Of a stretch of DNA of 64,000 nt, positions 44,776 through 52,986 are shown piece after piece. Made by a program: the position numbers and the translations under genes. The notes below the pieces were generated by a model. That model had not been told where the DNA came from and searched no databases. It saw nothing but the letters and a program-made list of their open reading frames with translations. The stretch is from the NCBI RefSeq assembly GCF_050847355.1, contig NZ_CP193756.1:1-64000 (forward strand), given 5' to 3'. Within the stretch, counting starts at the first letter, position 1; each line of letters begins with the position of its first letter. This stretch comes from Limimaricola sp027213785. Lineage in GTDB: Bacteria > Pseudomonadota > Alphaproteobacteria > Rhodobacterales > Rhodobacteraceae.

Positions 44776-45405
44776 ATGTCAGGTAATCGAAAGGTAGTTG
44801 TGAGCGTGTCCGAGTTCTCCTTCAGTGCGCTGCAGGTCTTGGCCCCGGCGGGGTACTATCTCGGCCTGCGCATTCTCTTCGCCTTCCCCGCCGCCGAGGT
44901 GAACGAGCTGCCGGCTTCCTGGTTGGAGCTCTATGCGCGCGAGCGGTTCTTTCTGGCCGATCCCGCGTTGCGCTGGTCTCTCGACCACAGCGGCGCGATC
45001 CGCTGGAGCGACTTGTCCCGGAACGATCCCGCCGGGATGACCCGGCTGAGCGCGGACTATGGCATGCGTCATGGTGCGGTTGCCGCATTCCGAGAGCCCA
45101 CCGGATTGCGCTCCTATGGTCTCTTCTACCGCGATGACCGCGACTACAGCGCGGCCGAGCTCGAGCAACTCGCCCGCTTCATTGCCCATCGGCATCGCGG
45201 CGTGACATCGAAGCTGCAGCTGACCCGGGCCGAGATCGCGGTATTGAAGGCGATCAAGCAGGGCACGCGCATCAAGCAAATCGCCCACGATTTCGGGGTG
45301 AGCGAAGGCGCAATCAAGCAGCGGCTGCGCAACGCCCGCCTGAAACTCGACGCCGCGACCGGTGCGCAGGCCGCGATCAAGGCCAGCGAGGCCGGGTTGA
45401 TCTGA
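44776..45405 (+). CDS. Solo LuxR-family regulator
   Basis: A 209-aa regulator. The N-terminal autoinducer-binding domain has LPASWLELYARERFFLADPA with the ligand Trp, Tyr and Asp-Pro residues, followed by RWSDL and MRHGAVAAF. The C-terminal HTH reads LTRAEIAVLKAIKQGTRIKQ and VSEGAIKQRLRNARLKL. Start is either ATG 44776 or GTG 44800; the latter has a better ribosome-binding site and an N-terminus closer in length to its paralogues. No luxI gene is in the window, so it is a solo receptor here. Confidence 0.87.
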   Translation: MSGNRKVVVSVSEFSFSALQVLAPAGYYLGLRILFAFPAAEVNELPASWLELYARERFFLADPALRWSLDHSGAIRWSDLSRNDPAGMTRLSADYGMRHGAVAAFREPTGLRSYGLFYRDDRDYSAAELEQLARFIAHRHRGVTSKLQLTRAEIAVLKAIKQGTRIKQIAHDFGVSEGAIKQRLRNARLKLDAATGAQAAIKASEAGLI

Positions 45406-45984
45406 CTCTTGGCACTTTGCCCTATAAGGCGTCCGTTAGGTGATGGACACGCCGCTCTCGGAAAGCGAGCCAAACTTGGCCGTCCACAACTCCGGCCCCT
45501 TGCGGTCACCGGTGTCGGTCATATGGTCACCGGCTTGATGGGTGTCAGATGGAGGCGACGTCAAGCCAGCTGCGACTCGCGCTGAAACCTACCTGGCGGT
45601 TCTAACCATTCTCAATTGGTACGCTTTTCCTCAGCCCGTCGAGGAAACACCAAACTGCGAAATCGCAATCATGGTTGGTCTATGGCAGTTGCGCGCAGAA
45701 GGTGGAGAAAGGCTCGCGCCCGGCAACCTGTATGGATCGGTCGTCGATTGAGTTTAGTGAAGGCAAAAGACACCGCAAATTGACAGGGGCTATGCGCCTC
45801 GGGCTGATAGACAAAGAGTCCTAATCAGCGGGAACGAGGGCTCTGGGCTGCTTATAGCCTTGAGATTTGGAGATCCAATCCGAGCTTATTGCGTCATTTG
45901 CCCCAGGGACGAGGTCTCAGGGGCCTCTGCGCGTTGCCACGGGATGCTATCATGGTCGGGTGACTTTGATGAGGGGTTGGTAAC
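45406..45984. other. Intergenic region with one weak small frame
   Basis: A 69-codon frame with GTG start (45542-45751) reads TYLAVLTILNWYAFPQPVEE and ends GNLYGSVVD. Composition is protein-like, but there is no good ribosome-binding site or homologue I know. Otherwise nothing is seen. Confidence 0.35.
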
Positions 45985-46560
45985 ATGCGCAAGGTATTCA
46001 TGGCTGCGACGGCTTTCGTCGCTCTCGGAGCGACGTCTGCCCTCGCTTCGCCGAAGGGGGAGATGCTCATGCAGAAGTATCGAGCCGCTGAGTATACCCG
46101 AGTCGAGATCAAGGAGGGTCCCACCCAATACAAGGTGGAAGCCGTCAAAAACGGCAGAAAAGTGGAGGTCGTTTACGATAGGAATCTCCGGGTCATAAAA
46201 AAGGAGTATGAAAAGGCGGACGCGGACGACGACCGGCCCCGCTATCGAATTCGCAGCAAACCCAAAGATTTCGTTCGGAGTCGCGATCATGCCGAAAAGC
46301 ATGATGATGATCACAAGGGCGACAGGCAGTGGTCCGACAAGGGTCGAGGTGGCGGCGGCAACAAAGCCGAGGATGACGATGACGACGACAAGAAGGGCCG
46401 AGGCAAAGGTCGCGACCAGGCCGACTATGATAACAAAGACGACAAGAAAGGCCGTGGTCGCGGTGGCCACGAGACCGACTATGAAGAAGACCACGATGAT
46501 GAAGATGACAAGAAAGGTCGAGGGCGAGGTCGCGGCCGGGACGACGATAAATCCTACTAG
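45985..46560 (+). CDS. Exported Asp/Lys/Gly-rich repeat protein
   Basis: A 191-aa protein. The signal peptide ends near SALASP (about residue 22). The first half (to about residue 75) is a small globular part with YKVEAVKNGRKVEVVYDRN, reminiscent of PepSY-like folds. The C-terminal half is low complexity, with runs of aspartate and three repeats of DDKKGRGRG type at about residues 135, 154 and 176. GGGTTGG precedes ATG 45985. Function unknown; the charged tail could bind metal ions or polymers. Confidence 0.6.
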   Translation: MRKVFMAATAFVALGATSALASPKGEMLMQKYRAAEYTRVEIKEGPTQYKVEAVKNGRKVEVVYDRNLRVIKKEYEKADADDDRPRYRIRSKPKDFVRSRDHAEKHDDDHKGDRQWSDKGRGGGGNKAEDDDDDDKKGRGKGRDQADYDNKDDKKGRGRGGHETDYEEDHDDEDDKKGRGRGRGRDDDKSY

Positions 46561-46665
46561 ACTTGTGACGACAGGAGCAAAAGTAGGAAAGGCAAGCGGT
46601 CGTCCAACTGACGCCGCACCAGTCATGGCCGGGCCGCGTCTGCGCGGCTCGGCGCCCGGTTGGGC

Positions 46666-46992
46666 TCAAACCAGCGAGAGTGGGCTGTGGCCGCCCTCAG
46701 CTGATCCACGTCGAATAAATTCGGAGAGGGGTAGATCTTCTTCTTTGGTTGCCGACCTTGATGCAGGAAGCCCGACCTTTTCGGCGTGATCGCATGCGAA
46801 CTTCTTGCAGGTTTTTGTCGCGAGGGGCTTGGGCATCTGCACGTTGCGGCAGGCCTGGTTGACATTGGAAAGCTCCATCGCGACCTTACATCTGAAAGTG
46901 TCGTGGGCATTCTTCCGAGCGCCCGGCTTCTCCACGGCCTGCTCGAAATGGATGTGGTTGCTTGTCTCGTAGTAACTGCGATTGATGTCCAT
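46666..46992 (-). CDS. Hypothetical 108-aa protein
   Basis: ATG 46992 has AAGGGAG upstream at good spacing. The protein begins MDINRSYYETSNHIHFEQAV and contains three cysteines at about residues 35-65. No family recognised. Codon use is less typical than that of the neighbours, so it could be spurious. Confidence 0.35.
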   Translation of the reverse strand: MDINRSYYETSNHIHFEQAVEKPGARKNAHDTFRCKVAMELSNVNQACRNVQMPKPLATKTCKKFACDHAEKVGLPASRSATKEEDLPLSEFIRRGSAEGGHSPLSLV

Positions 46993-47435
46993 CGTGCTCC
47001 CTTCGTGTCGATGCCGATCTCCTGCCCTTCGACACGTTCGATCCCCAACTCGCTTGATCTAGGCCAGCCTCTTTAGAACCATGTGATATGGGACGATCCT
47101 TCCCGCCTCGTCGCGGTCGGCCCTGTCGATCCTCATGTTCTTGGAAGCTCGGGTACAAGAATTGGGCCGGAGCTCGGGGCTCTCCGGCCCTCACTCGCAC
47201 CCATACGGGCCTCGCTGCTCTGTTGGCAGGCAACGGGAAGCTCGCAGTCCGCCAATCCTAGAATCAGCAGGCCCCTACTCGTATGGCCGAGGCTACGACT
47301 GACGTATGGTCACAGAGAAGCTGGAACAGCGATGGAAGGAAAACGTGATCGGCGGCTGGTGCCTTCGAGTAGTTTCGCACCTACAACCGCTTGGTTCTTA
47401 GCCAGAAGTCCGAGCCAAAGCTGACAGCCTACATG
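46993..47435. other. Intergenic region, nothing recognised
   Basis: Several short frames overlap on both strands, but none has a family signature or a good start. I see no repeat or strong hairpin. Confidence 0.4.
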
Positions 47436-47633
47436 TTACGCCCGTTCACCCTTCCGAACCAGTACCGCGAAGCTCTCTCCGTCGATCTCAACCGTGGTCC
47501 ACGTGAAGGCTGCAGTCGCGGCGGAAGCGCGTGTTTCGTTCACGGTCATGAATGTCAGCAGCACGATAGCAAACATGAAGGCGGCAAGCGCCAACGTCGC
47601 AGCGATGATCTGGAGGGTACTGAGGTTCTTCAT
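47436..47633 (-). CDS. Small single-pass membrane protein
   Basis: A 65-aa protein: a membrane segment at residues 7-30 (IIAATLALAAFMFAIVLLTF), then a short outer part FTWTTVEIDGESFAVLVRKG. The pattern is that of a real exported or anchored peptide, although the ribosome-binding site is weak. Function unknown. Confidence 0.5.
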   Translation of the reverse strand: MKNLSTLQIIAATLALAAFMFAIVLLTFMTVNETRASAATAAFTWTTVEIDGESFAVLVRKGERA

Positions 47634-47721
47634 ATCGAGCAGCCATCTAACTGAAGTTGACTGCCCTGCCTTCCGATCCCGAGGTGTTCAGAATGCGGCG
47701 GATATCCACTACCTATCCCAA

Positions 47722-47871
47722 ATGAACACAACCTATCCGTATGGATATGATCCTAAGCGCACGTCCGCGCCCCACGCGAGATCAGCGTGGCAGCGTGAAG
47801 CTCCAAAGGAGGAGTTCGTCGATCCCGCCTCATGGATGGTCGGCGGCAATGGCTTCGAGCGTTATCTTTAG
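47722..47871 (+). CDS. Possible 49-aa protein
   Basis: The frame begins MNTTYPYGYDPKRTS and ends EEFVDPASWMVGGNGFERYL. The composition is protein-like, but no ribosome-binding site is evident. Not recognised. Confidence 0.25.
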   Translation: MNTTYPYGYDPKRTSAPHARSAWQREAPKEEFVDPASWMVGGNGFERYL

Positions 47872-48100
47872 GCGAACGGATCGACGCCGTAGATGCTCGC
47901 GGTCTCGATGAGAGAGGCAATGCGGCCCAGTGCTTTCCACCTTCATCATGGCCTCCTTGCCTCAAAATCAGCGAATAAGGCGTCCCCAGGACACGGGGCT
48001 ATTCAGTTCATTGACGGGGTAGAGAAGAAAGGATCGCCGCGCCGACGATGCGCATGCCGAACCTTGTGGGGAGGCGGCCTGAACCGCCTCCCGCAGGACC

Positions 48101-48592
48101 TTACATCTCCGGCATCAGCACCGCATCGATGGCGTGGATCACGCCGTTCGAGGCCTCGATGTCGGCGGTCACAACATTAGCGTCGTTCACCGTCACGCCG
48201 CCCTCAGTGCCGATCATCACCGTGCCGCCCTCGACCGTTTCGGCCTCCATGCCGTCGGTGAGATCGCCCGACATCACCGCGCCAGGCACGACATGGTAGG
48301 TCAGGATGGCGGTGAGCCGGTCCACGTTCTCGGGCAGCAGCAGCTCGTCGACGGTGCCCTCGGGCAGCGCGGCGAAGGCCTCGTCGGTCGGCGCGAAGAC
48401 GGTGAACGGGCCTTCGCCCTTCAGCGTCTCGACCAGACCGGCCGCCTCGACCGCAGCGACGAGGGTCGAGAAATTCTCGGCATCAGCCGCGGTGTCGACG
48501 ATGTCCATGGCCTCCATCGAGTGGCTTTCGGCATAGGCCGAGGTGGCCACGAGCGTTGCGGCGGTAATCGAAAGAAAGGTTCTGCGGATCAT
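48101..48592 (-). CDS. Secreted fasciclin-domain protein
   Basis: A 163-aa exported protein. The signal peptide ends at SAYAE (about residue 21). A single FAS1 domain follows, with DAENFSTLVAAVEAAGLVET, the H1-like GPFTVFAPTDEAFAALPEGT, ILTYHVVPGAVMSGDL and the final NGVIHAIDAVLMP. The length is usual for bacterial single-FAS1 proteins, which mediate adhesion or surface binding. AGGAGC stands before ATG 48592. It is monocistronic. Confidence 0.92.
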   Translation of the reverse strand: MIRRTFLSITAATLVATSAYAESHSMEAMDIVDTAADAENFSTLVAAVEAAGLVETLKGEGPFTVFAPTDEAFAALPEGTVDELLLPENVDRLTAILTYHVVPGAVMSGDLTDGMEAETVEGGTVMIGTEGGVTVNDANVVTADIEASNGVIHAIDAVLMPEM

Positions 48593-49234
48593 GGGTCGCT
48601 CCTGTGAATACGCCGGAATGGCGATGTCGGAGGAGTTAGAGCGCCAGATCGTAATGGGCAGGCGTAAAACTACCGCTCATTGTAATATTACTGCGCAGCA
48701 AGCCTGCGCTTTTGCAAGGGGAGATTGACTGGGGAGCGGCGGATATCGTGCCGTGGCCAACACTGAATATTCGCCACTCGACGCAGGATGGCAGCGCCTT
48801 GGTCGACCGGGATGATTTTCGGCGCCCTTTTGACCCTGACGGCAGCGGGCTTGCGCCGACTGTCGCTAAGGGACATCCCGCCCTGTGAATAGCTGGACTC
48901 CCCGCCGCTGTCTTGGCAACTCTCACGGATTCCTGGACCAAACACCCCGGTGAGATGGGCACATCGGAATTGCATCGACCCAGCATCTTATTGATAGGCG
49001 CAGCGCTGATCACGGACCGAACCATGTATTCTGAAGATCTCGAGTAAAGGCTCCAACAAAGCCAAAAGCTCTATGACCAGTCCTTCAATCTCTCGTCGTT
49101 GCGGGACCAGTGGCGTTGTTCCATGCGCCTTGACTGGCACGCCTCCGTTACCGCCGTCTCGAGCCGAACTTCGCCCTGTCGTGGCCATAATGTCCCAGCC
49201 GGGGCATGAAATAGCGCCAGCCGCCCATTCCGTC
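48593..49234. other. Gene-poor stretch with weak small frames
   Basis: A basic 62-codon frame on the minus strand (about 48688-48876, starting MSLSDSRRKPAAVRVKRAPK) and the 66-codon frame listed separately are the only candidates. Nothing else is recognised. Confidence 0.35.
48988..49188 (-). CDS. Possible 66-aa protein upstream-adjacent to mgtC-like gene
   Basis: The frame contains a coherent amphipathic or hydrophobic helix (REIEGLVIELLALLEPLLEI) and has TGGGA before the ATG. No homologue recognised. It lies downstream of the MgtC gene on the same strand and might be its operon partner. Confidence 0.3.
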   Translation of the reverse strand: MATTGRSSARDGGNGGVPVKAHGTTPLVPQRREIEGLVIELLALLEPLLEIFRIHGSVRDQRCAYQ

Positions 49235-49720
49235 TCAATCGTGCCAGCCGAGCCAGCGTTCGACTTGGCGCAGTAGCAGCAGTACGAGGATCACCATCAC
49301 CGAGGCCATTGCCGCCAGCGGGATCTGCCCCCCGCCACAGCCGAGGCCGACTGCACCAGAAAGCCAGAGCGATGCGCCGGTCGTGATGTTGCGAACCTGA
49401 CCTCGAGCTGTGAAGATGATCCCGGCAGCCAAGAAGGCCACTCCCGCAGTCACTGCCTCGATCAGGCGGAGCGGGTCGATCCGCATATCATCGGTTCCTC
49501 CGAAGTCGAGATGGGTCACCTCTTGGCCCAGCATGACGAAGAGGGCAGCTGCTAGTCCCACCAGGATATGAGTCCGCAACCCGGCAGGTTTGCCTTGCCA
49601 TTCGCGCTCCAGACCGATCAGTCCGGTCAGGACAATCGCCGCAAGCAAGCGCATAGCCGCAACCAATGGTGACGTCGCAAGGAACGACATGCTGAGATCA
49701 GACTGCAACGCCTCGAGCAT
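49235..49720 (-). CDS. MgtC/SapB-family membrane protein
   Basis: A 161-aa protein with about four to five membrane segments. RLLAAIVLTGLIGLEREWQG, GLRTHILVGLAAALFVMLG, DPLRLIEAVTAGVAFLAAGI and VRNITTGASLWLSGAVGLGC are MgtC/SapB hallmarks. Family members affect magnesium homeostasis, phosphate or acid stress survival. Start at 49720 is tentative (weak ribosome-binding site); 49690 is possible. A long hairpin lies upstream at 49960-50005. Confidence 0.88.
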   Translation of the reverse strand: MLEALQSDLSMSFLATSPLVAAMRLLAAIVLTGLIGLEREWQGKPAGLRTHILVGLAAALFVMLGQEVTHLDFGGTDDMRIDPLRLIEAVTAGVAFLAAGIIFTARGQVRNITTGASLWLSGAVGLGCGGGQIPLAAMASVMVILVLLLLRQVERWLGWHD

Positions 49721-50310
49721 GGTGGAATTATCCGTTCGCGATCTTCTCCGGAAACCGTTGGAAGTCGCCCCGCGTTCCGCTGGATACGTAGCTGGTCGGA
49801 AGGGAAGCCCTGCGACATAAAAAGACGGCGGCCCTGCTCGAGCAACGCCGCCGAGAAACCGGCACACAACGGGGCGCTGGACCGGCTTGCCAACATGAGC
49901 GTGCTGCTGGAGGCTGTAAAGGCACAATATGCAAGGCTTGATCACCGCGAAGGGCGATCGGCGGCAGAGGATCCTTTTGCGGGGCTAGCGCGATCCTCTG
50001 CCGCCTGCAGCTCCAGAACTGCATGGCTGACTCGGGAAGCGAAATCGCCGGTCAACCGGGGCGCACTATGAAGCCAAAGATGGCGTAAACAAGCGGAAAT
50101 CTTCCGCCACTCTGGAACGGCCCTTGTCCTTGTGGACGGCGCCGCTAAATCGCAGGCTGCCGGCGTTTGAGTTCAGATGGTTCGCGCCGGTTGCAGCGCG
50201 AGGTCACGTTCGTGCTGGGAGCCGAGGGTAGCGTTCCATCCCCCCTCGGCTCCATTCATCCTTTCGCCTTCAGCACAGTGCTGCGCCGCTGCACCATGGG
50301 AGGATCGTGT
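49721..50310. other. Upstream region of mgtC with a long hairpin
   Basis: No gene recognised. The notable element is the 14-bp-stem hairpin at 49960-50005. The rest holds only short overlapping frames. Confidence 0.5.
49960..50005. other. Long perfect hairpin upstream of mgtC
   Basis: Arms GGCGGCAGAGGATC (49960-49973) and the exact complement (49992-50005), with an 18-nt loop. There is no T-run. It lies about 240 bases upstream of the mgtC start, so it could belong to a leader or be an unrelated recombination or REP-like element. Confidence 0.6.
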
Positions 50311-50475
50311 ATGAATGGCACTGCAATATCCGTGTTCGCCTGCGTTATCGTGGTCGCTGGCGTTCTGGGGCTTATCGCCGGCCTTGCAGGCGACAGCAGC
50401 GGCCGGGGGATATCGGCAGAAGCTCTCACAGGGGAAGATGCCGGCGCAGTCTTCCCAGAAACAGGCGGAAGCTGA
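50311..50475 (+). CDS. Small single-pass membrane protein (54 aa)
   Basis: GGGAGG stands about 8 bases before ATG 50311. MNGTAISVFACVIVVAGVLG begins a membrane segment of about 22 residues, followed by a short polar tail. Upstream in-frame codons lack a better start. Function unknown. Confidence 0.5.
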   Translation: MNGTAISVFACVIVVAGVLGLIAGLAGDSSGRGISAEALTGEDAGAVFPETGGS

Positions 50476-50629
50476 ACGGGCCAGCCGCGGCGCTGTTACA
50501 TTGTCCGGCACTGATCCGACCGCGTTTCCGCAATCATCCTCTCCTTGAAGGCCGGGGGCGGGCGATAGAAAAGCATGCTGGGTGCACCTGATTGCGCCAC
50601 GCACTATTTTGTCCGTTCGAAAGGCAACT

Positions 50630-50903
50630 ATGCCCGCCTATATCGTGACCTACGACGCTCACCACGACCGGGACTATCAGCCCCTATACGACGCAATGGA
50701 AGAGATTGGCGGTGTGCGCTTGGCCGGTAGCGTATGGGGGATCTCATCGGTACAGTCCGTCTCGGAGGTGCGGAATTGGGTCGGGGCCCTGTTGGGGCGT
50801 CGATGATACGGTTGTCGTCCTCCGCCTCCAGCGCAGGCCAGCTTGGGCAACCCGCAACGCTCCGAAGGAGGCAACCGATTGGCTGCATGCGTGCGGTCGA
50901 TAG
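50630..50903 (+). pseudogene. Cas2-fold-like small protein, frameshifted
   Basis: ATG 50630 follows AAAGG and begins MPAYIVTYDAHHDRDYQPLY, then ISSVQSVSEVRNWVGALLG. This is the pattern of a family of 90-100-aa ferredoxin-like proteins (MxAYIVTYDL..), related in fold to Cas2/VapD but not a CRISPR gene. The frame breaks at the GGGG run near 50796; one base fewer would continue VDDTVVVLRLQRRPAWATRN and end at 50903, giving 91 aa. Either a recent mutation or a sequence error. No CRISPR array is nearby. Confidence 0.6.
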
Positions 50904-51074
50904 CCGAAACGGAGCCAGCACTGTCGTTAGAGGGCGGCGCGAGGAATGGAACCGCAACTCCAACTCCTGGGAAAATTTCGGTCGGCATTGACGCCATGTG
51001 CAGAGTACTGCGGGCGGCATAAACCATGCCAGCGGCGGCGAGTCGTGCGTGCACACGCTTCATGGAGACTTCCA

Positions 51075-51880
51075 ATGATCAAGGCCTTTGCAAGCGCTGC
51101 CGCCCTCTCCGCTCTTATGGCAGGGGGGGCCTGGCGCAGGATGATGAAACGATGATCGTGGTCACCGATGACGCGATGATGCAGATATCGATGGTGGACG
51201 GACAGACCACCGTGACCTTCCCGCTCATCGCCGCGCTGGAGGACGGCTACATCGTCGTGCATGCCGTCGCTGCCGATGGCACGGCCGGTGAAGTGCTGGG
51301 GCATGCCTCGGTGACTGCCGGCGAAAACGCCGACGTGGCGGTGACCATTCCGGAGGCGCTGCCTGCTGGAACTCAGTTGATGGCTATGTTGCATGTCGAG
51401 AGCAGCGACAACGGCACCTTCGATTTCGGGCCCGAGATGACCGATGTGGATGCCCCGGTGATGCGAGACGGGGCGCCGGTGATGGTGATGTTCGCCGTGC
51501 CGGAGGGCGTGGCTGACGGTGTCGTGGTCATCGAGCCCATGCCTTCGCCCGATGTTGCCGATCCCGAGTCCCGTTCGGCCTCGGAGGACGATGAGGAGCG
51601 GGACGCGATCGAGGAAGACGAACCCGCGATCGATCCGAATGATACGGAAACCGAAGGCTTCATCGAGGAAGGCGAGGATTTCGACGGGGAAGGCAACGAG
51701 GAGGACGGCGAGCCTGTCGAAGAAGGCGCTGGCGACGAAGAGACCCAAGATACGGATCTGGAACAAGACACGGGTCTGGATACTGAAGGTCAGGAAGACG
51801 ACGCTGCCGATACCGATACGGATACCGATGCTGGCGCCGATGCCGATGCCGATGCTGACGGCGAGGTGAATGCCCAGTAA
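51075..51880 (+). pseudogene. Exported acidic protein with a one-base frameshift after the signal peptide
   Basis: The start MIKAFASAAALSALMAGGA (51075) is a clear signal peptide, and the long frame continues LAQDDETMIVVTDDAMMQIS after a shift near 51133, where GCCTGG should be GCCCTGG. Corrected, it is about 268 aa: a beta-rich domain (residues about 25-165) with TTVTFPLIAALEDGYIVVHA, then an extremely acidic tail of about 100 residues ending in DTDTDTDAGADADADADG. It recalls calcium-binding or halophilic-type surface proteins. Function unknown. A sequence error would restore the gene. Confidence 0.65.
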
Positions 51881-52057
51881 ACTCGGTATCTCTTGACCGA
51901 CTCCTGAAGGGCTAGCCGAGCAACGATTGGCTGGCCCTGCTCTTCGAAGGAACGGCGCGTGGCCCCATGAAGTCCCTAAAGGTTCAGGAACTCGACGGCT
52001 CCGACAGAGCCATCAGCGTAGCAATGCGTCCGTACCTCGGAAGGAGGAGCACCTCTT

Positions 52058-52663
52058 TTAATCGCGAGCGCGACTTCCAGCACCTTCCCGCCGCAGCTTG
52101 CCCGCTATTCCGGGATTTGCACCGTTTCCGCGAGATGCCCCCGGGCCCGATTTGTTTCCGGCACCGCGTTTCTGGGCATTCTGCCCGCTCGCCCGCGGTG
52201 TCTCGGAGCTGTCCCCACCGGGCGCTGTCGCTTGACGCTCGCCCTGACCCTCGCCAGCCCGACTGGGAGGAGTTTCTTGCGAAGCCTTCCCCTGAGCGCT
52301 CCAGGCGCTCTGGGAGGATTGAACCTCATCAGGTGTGACGTGACCATCGCCATTCCGGTCAAGGCGCTTGAGCATGGCTTGCCAACGGCTGCCAAAAGCC
52401 AGCCGGAGTTCCTCGGGGGAGAGCACGCCATTTCGGTCGAGATCTATTTGCGTAAAGCTCTTGGAGCCGCCATCTGGGCGCCCGAAAAGGTCCTCGTATT
52501 TGAAGAGGGCGAGGACCACGCCAGCCTTGCCATCGATCGAAGGGCCGGGGCGTGCAGGGACAGAGGCAGCTGCCGGCGCGACAGCTGTGCAAAGCGCCAC
52601 AAGAATGGCCCCCTCCATGAAAGGCCATTTGGGTTGCCAGAGCTTTCGACGTGAGATGGTCAT
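52058..52663 (-). CDS. EF-hand calcium-binding exported protein
   Basis: A 201-aa protein. A hydrophobic signal-like segment (FMEGAILVALCTAVAPAAAS) lies near residues 15-34. Two EF-hands follow: DLDRNGVLSPEE (about 78-89) and DRNGDGHVTPDE (about 108-119), both with the canonical Asp/Asn positions. The C-terminal 80 residues are Gly/Ser/Gln/Arg-rich and disordered. Start ATG 52663; an upstream ATG would add a short tail. Likely periplasmic. Confidence 0.75.
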   Translation of the reverse strand: MTISRRKLWQPKWPFMEGAILVALCTAVAPAAASVPARPGPSIDGKAGVVLALFKYEDLFGRPDGGSKSFTQIDLDRNGVLSPEELRLAFGSRWQAMLKRLDRNGDGHVTPDEVQSSQSAWSAQGKASQETPPSRAGEGQGERQATAPGGDSSETPRASGQNAQKRGAGNKSGPGASRGNGANPGIAGKLRREGAGSRARD

Positions 52664-52986
52664 CGTGGACAAGTAAAGCGCCGTCGGTGCTATATCCAGT
52701 TGCCCGATGCAATACTCGCGCGCCCGTGACATAACGATTGCAGCTGGCGAGGTGACCGTTCAGGTTGATCCCGCCCCATGAGAGGATCGCGCCAAGGGTT
52801 TGGATCGCTGTTGTTGCTGTGTTTTCAGGGAGGTGGACGCCCCCACCGTTCTTTGGCCCAGCCCGCGCATTCCGGCTGGGGTGCATTGCCCGGTCGGGCG
52901 CAAGTAGCCAGTTCGCTTGGCATGACGCTGGTGCTCCCTCGATGGATTGGGGCTGCGGTAGTTTTGATAGAGAAGGGACGAGCCGG

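Noticed and set aside
50630..50903. Calling the small protein a CRISPR Cas2.
   Set aside because: No repeats, spacers or other cas genes are in the window; the start MPAYIVTYD fits stand-alone ferredoxin-fold proteins equally well.
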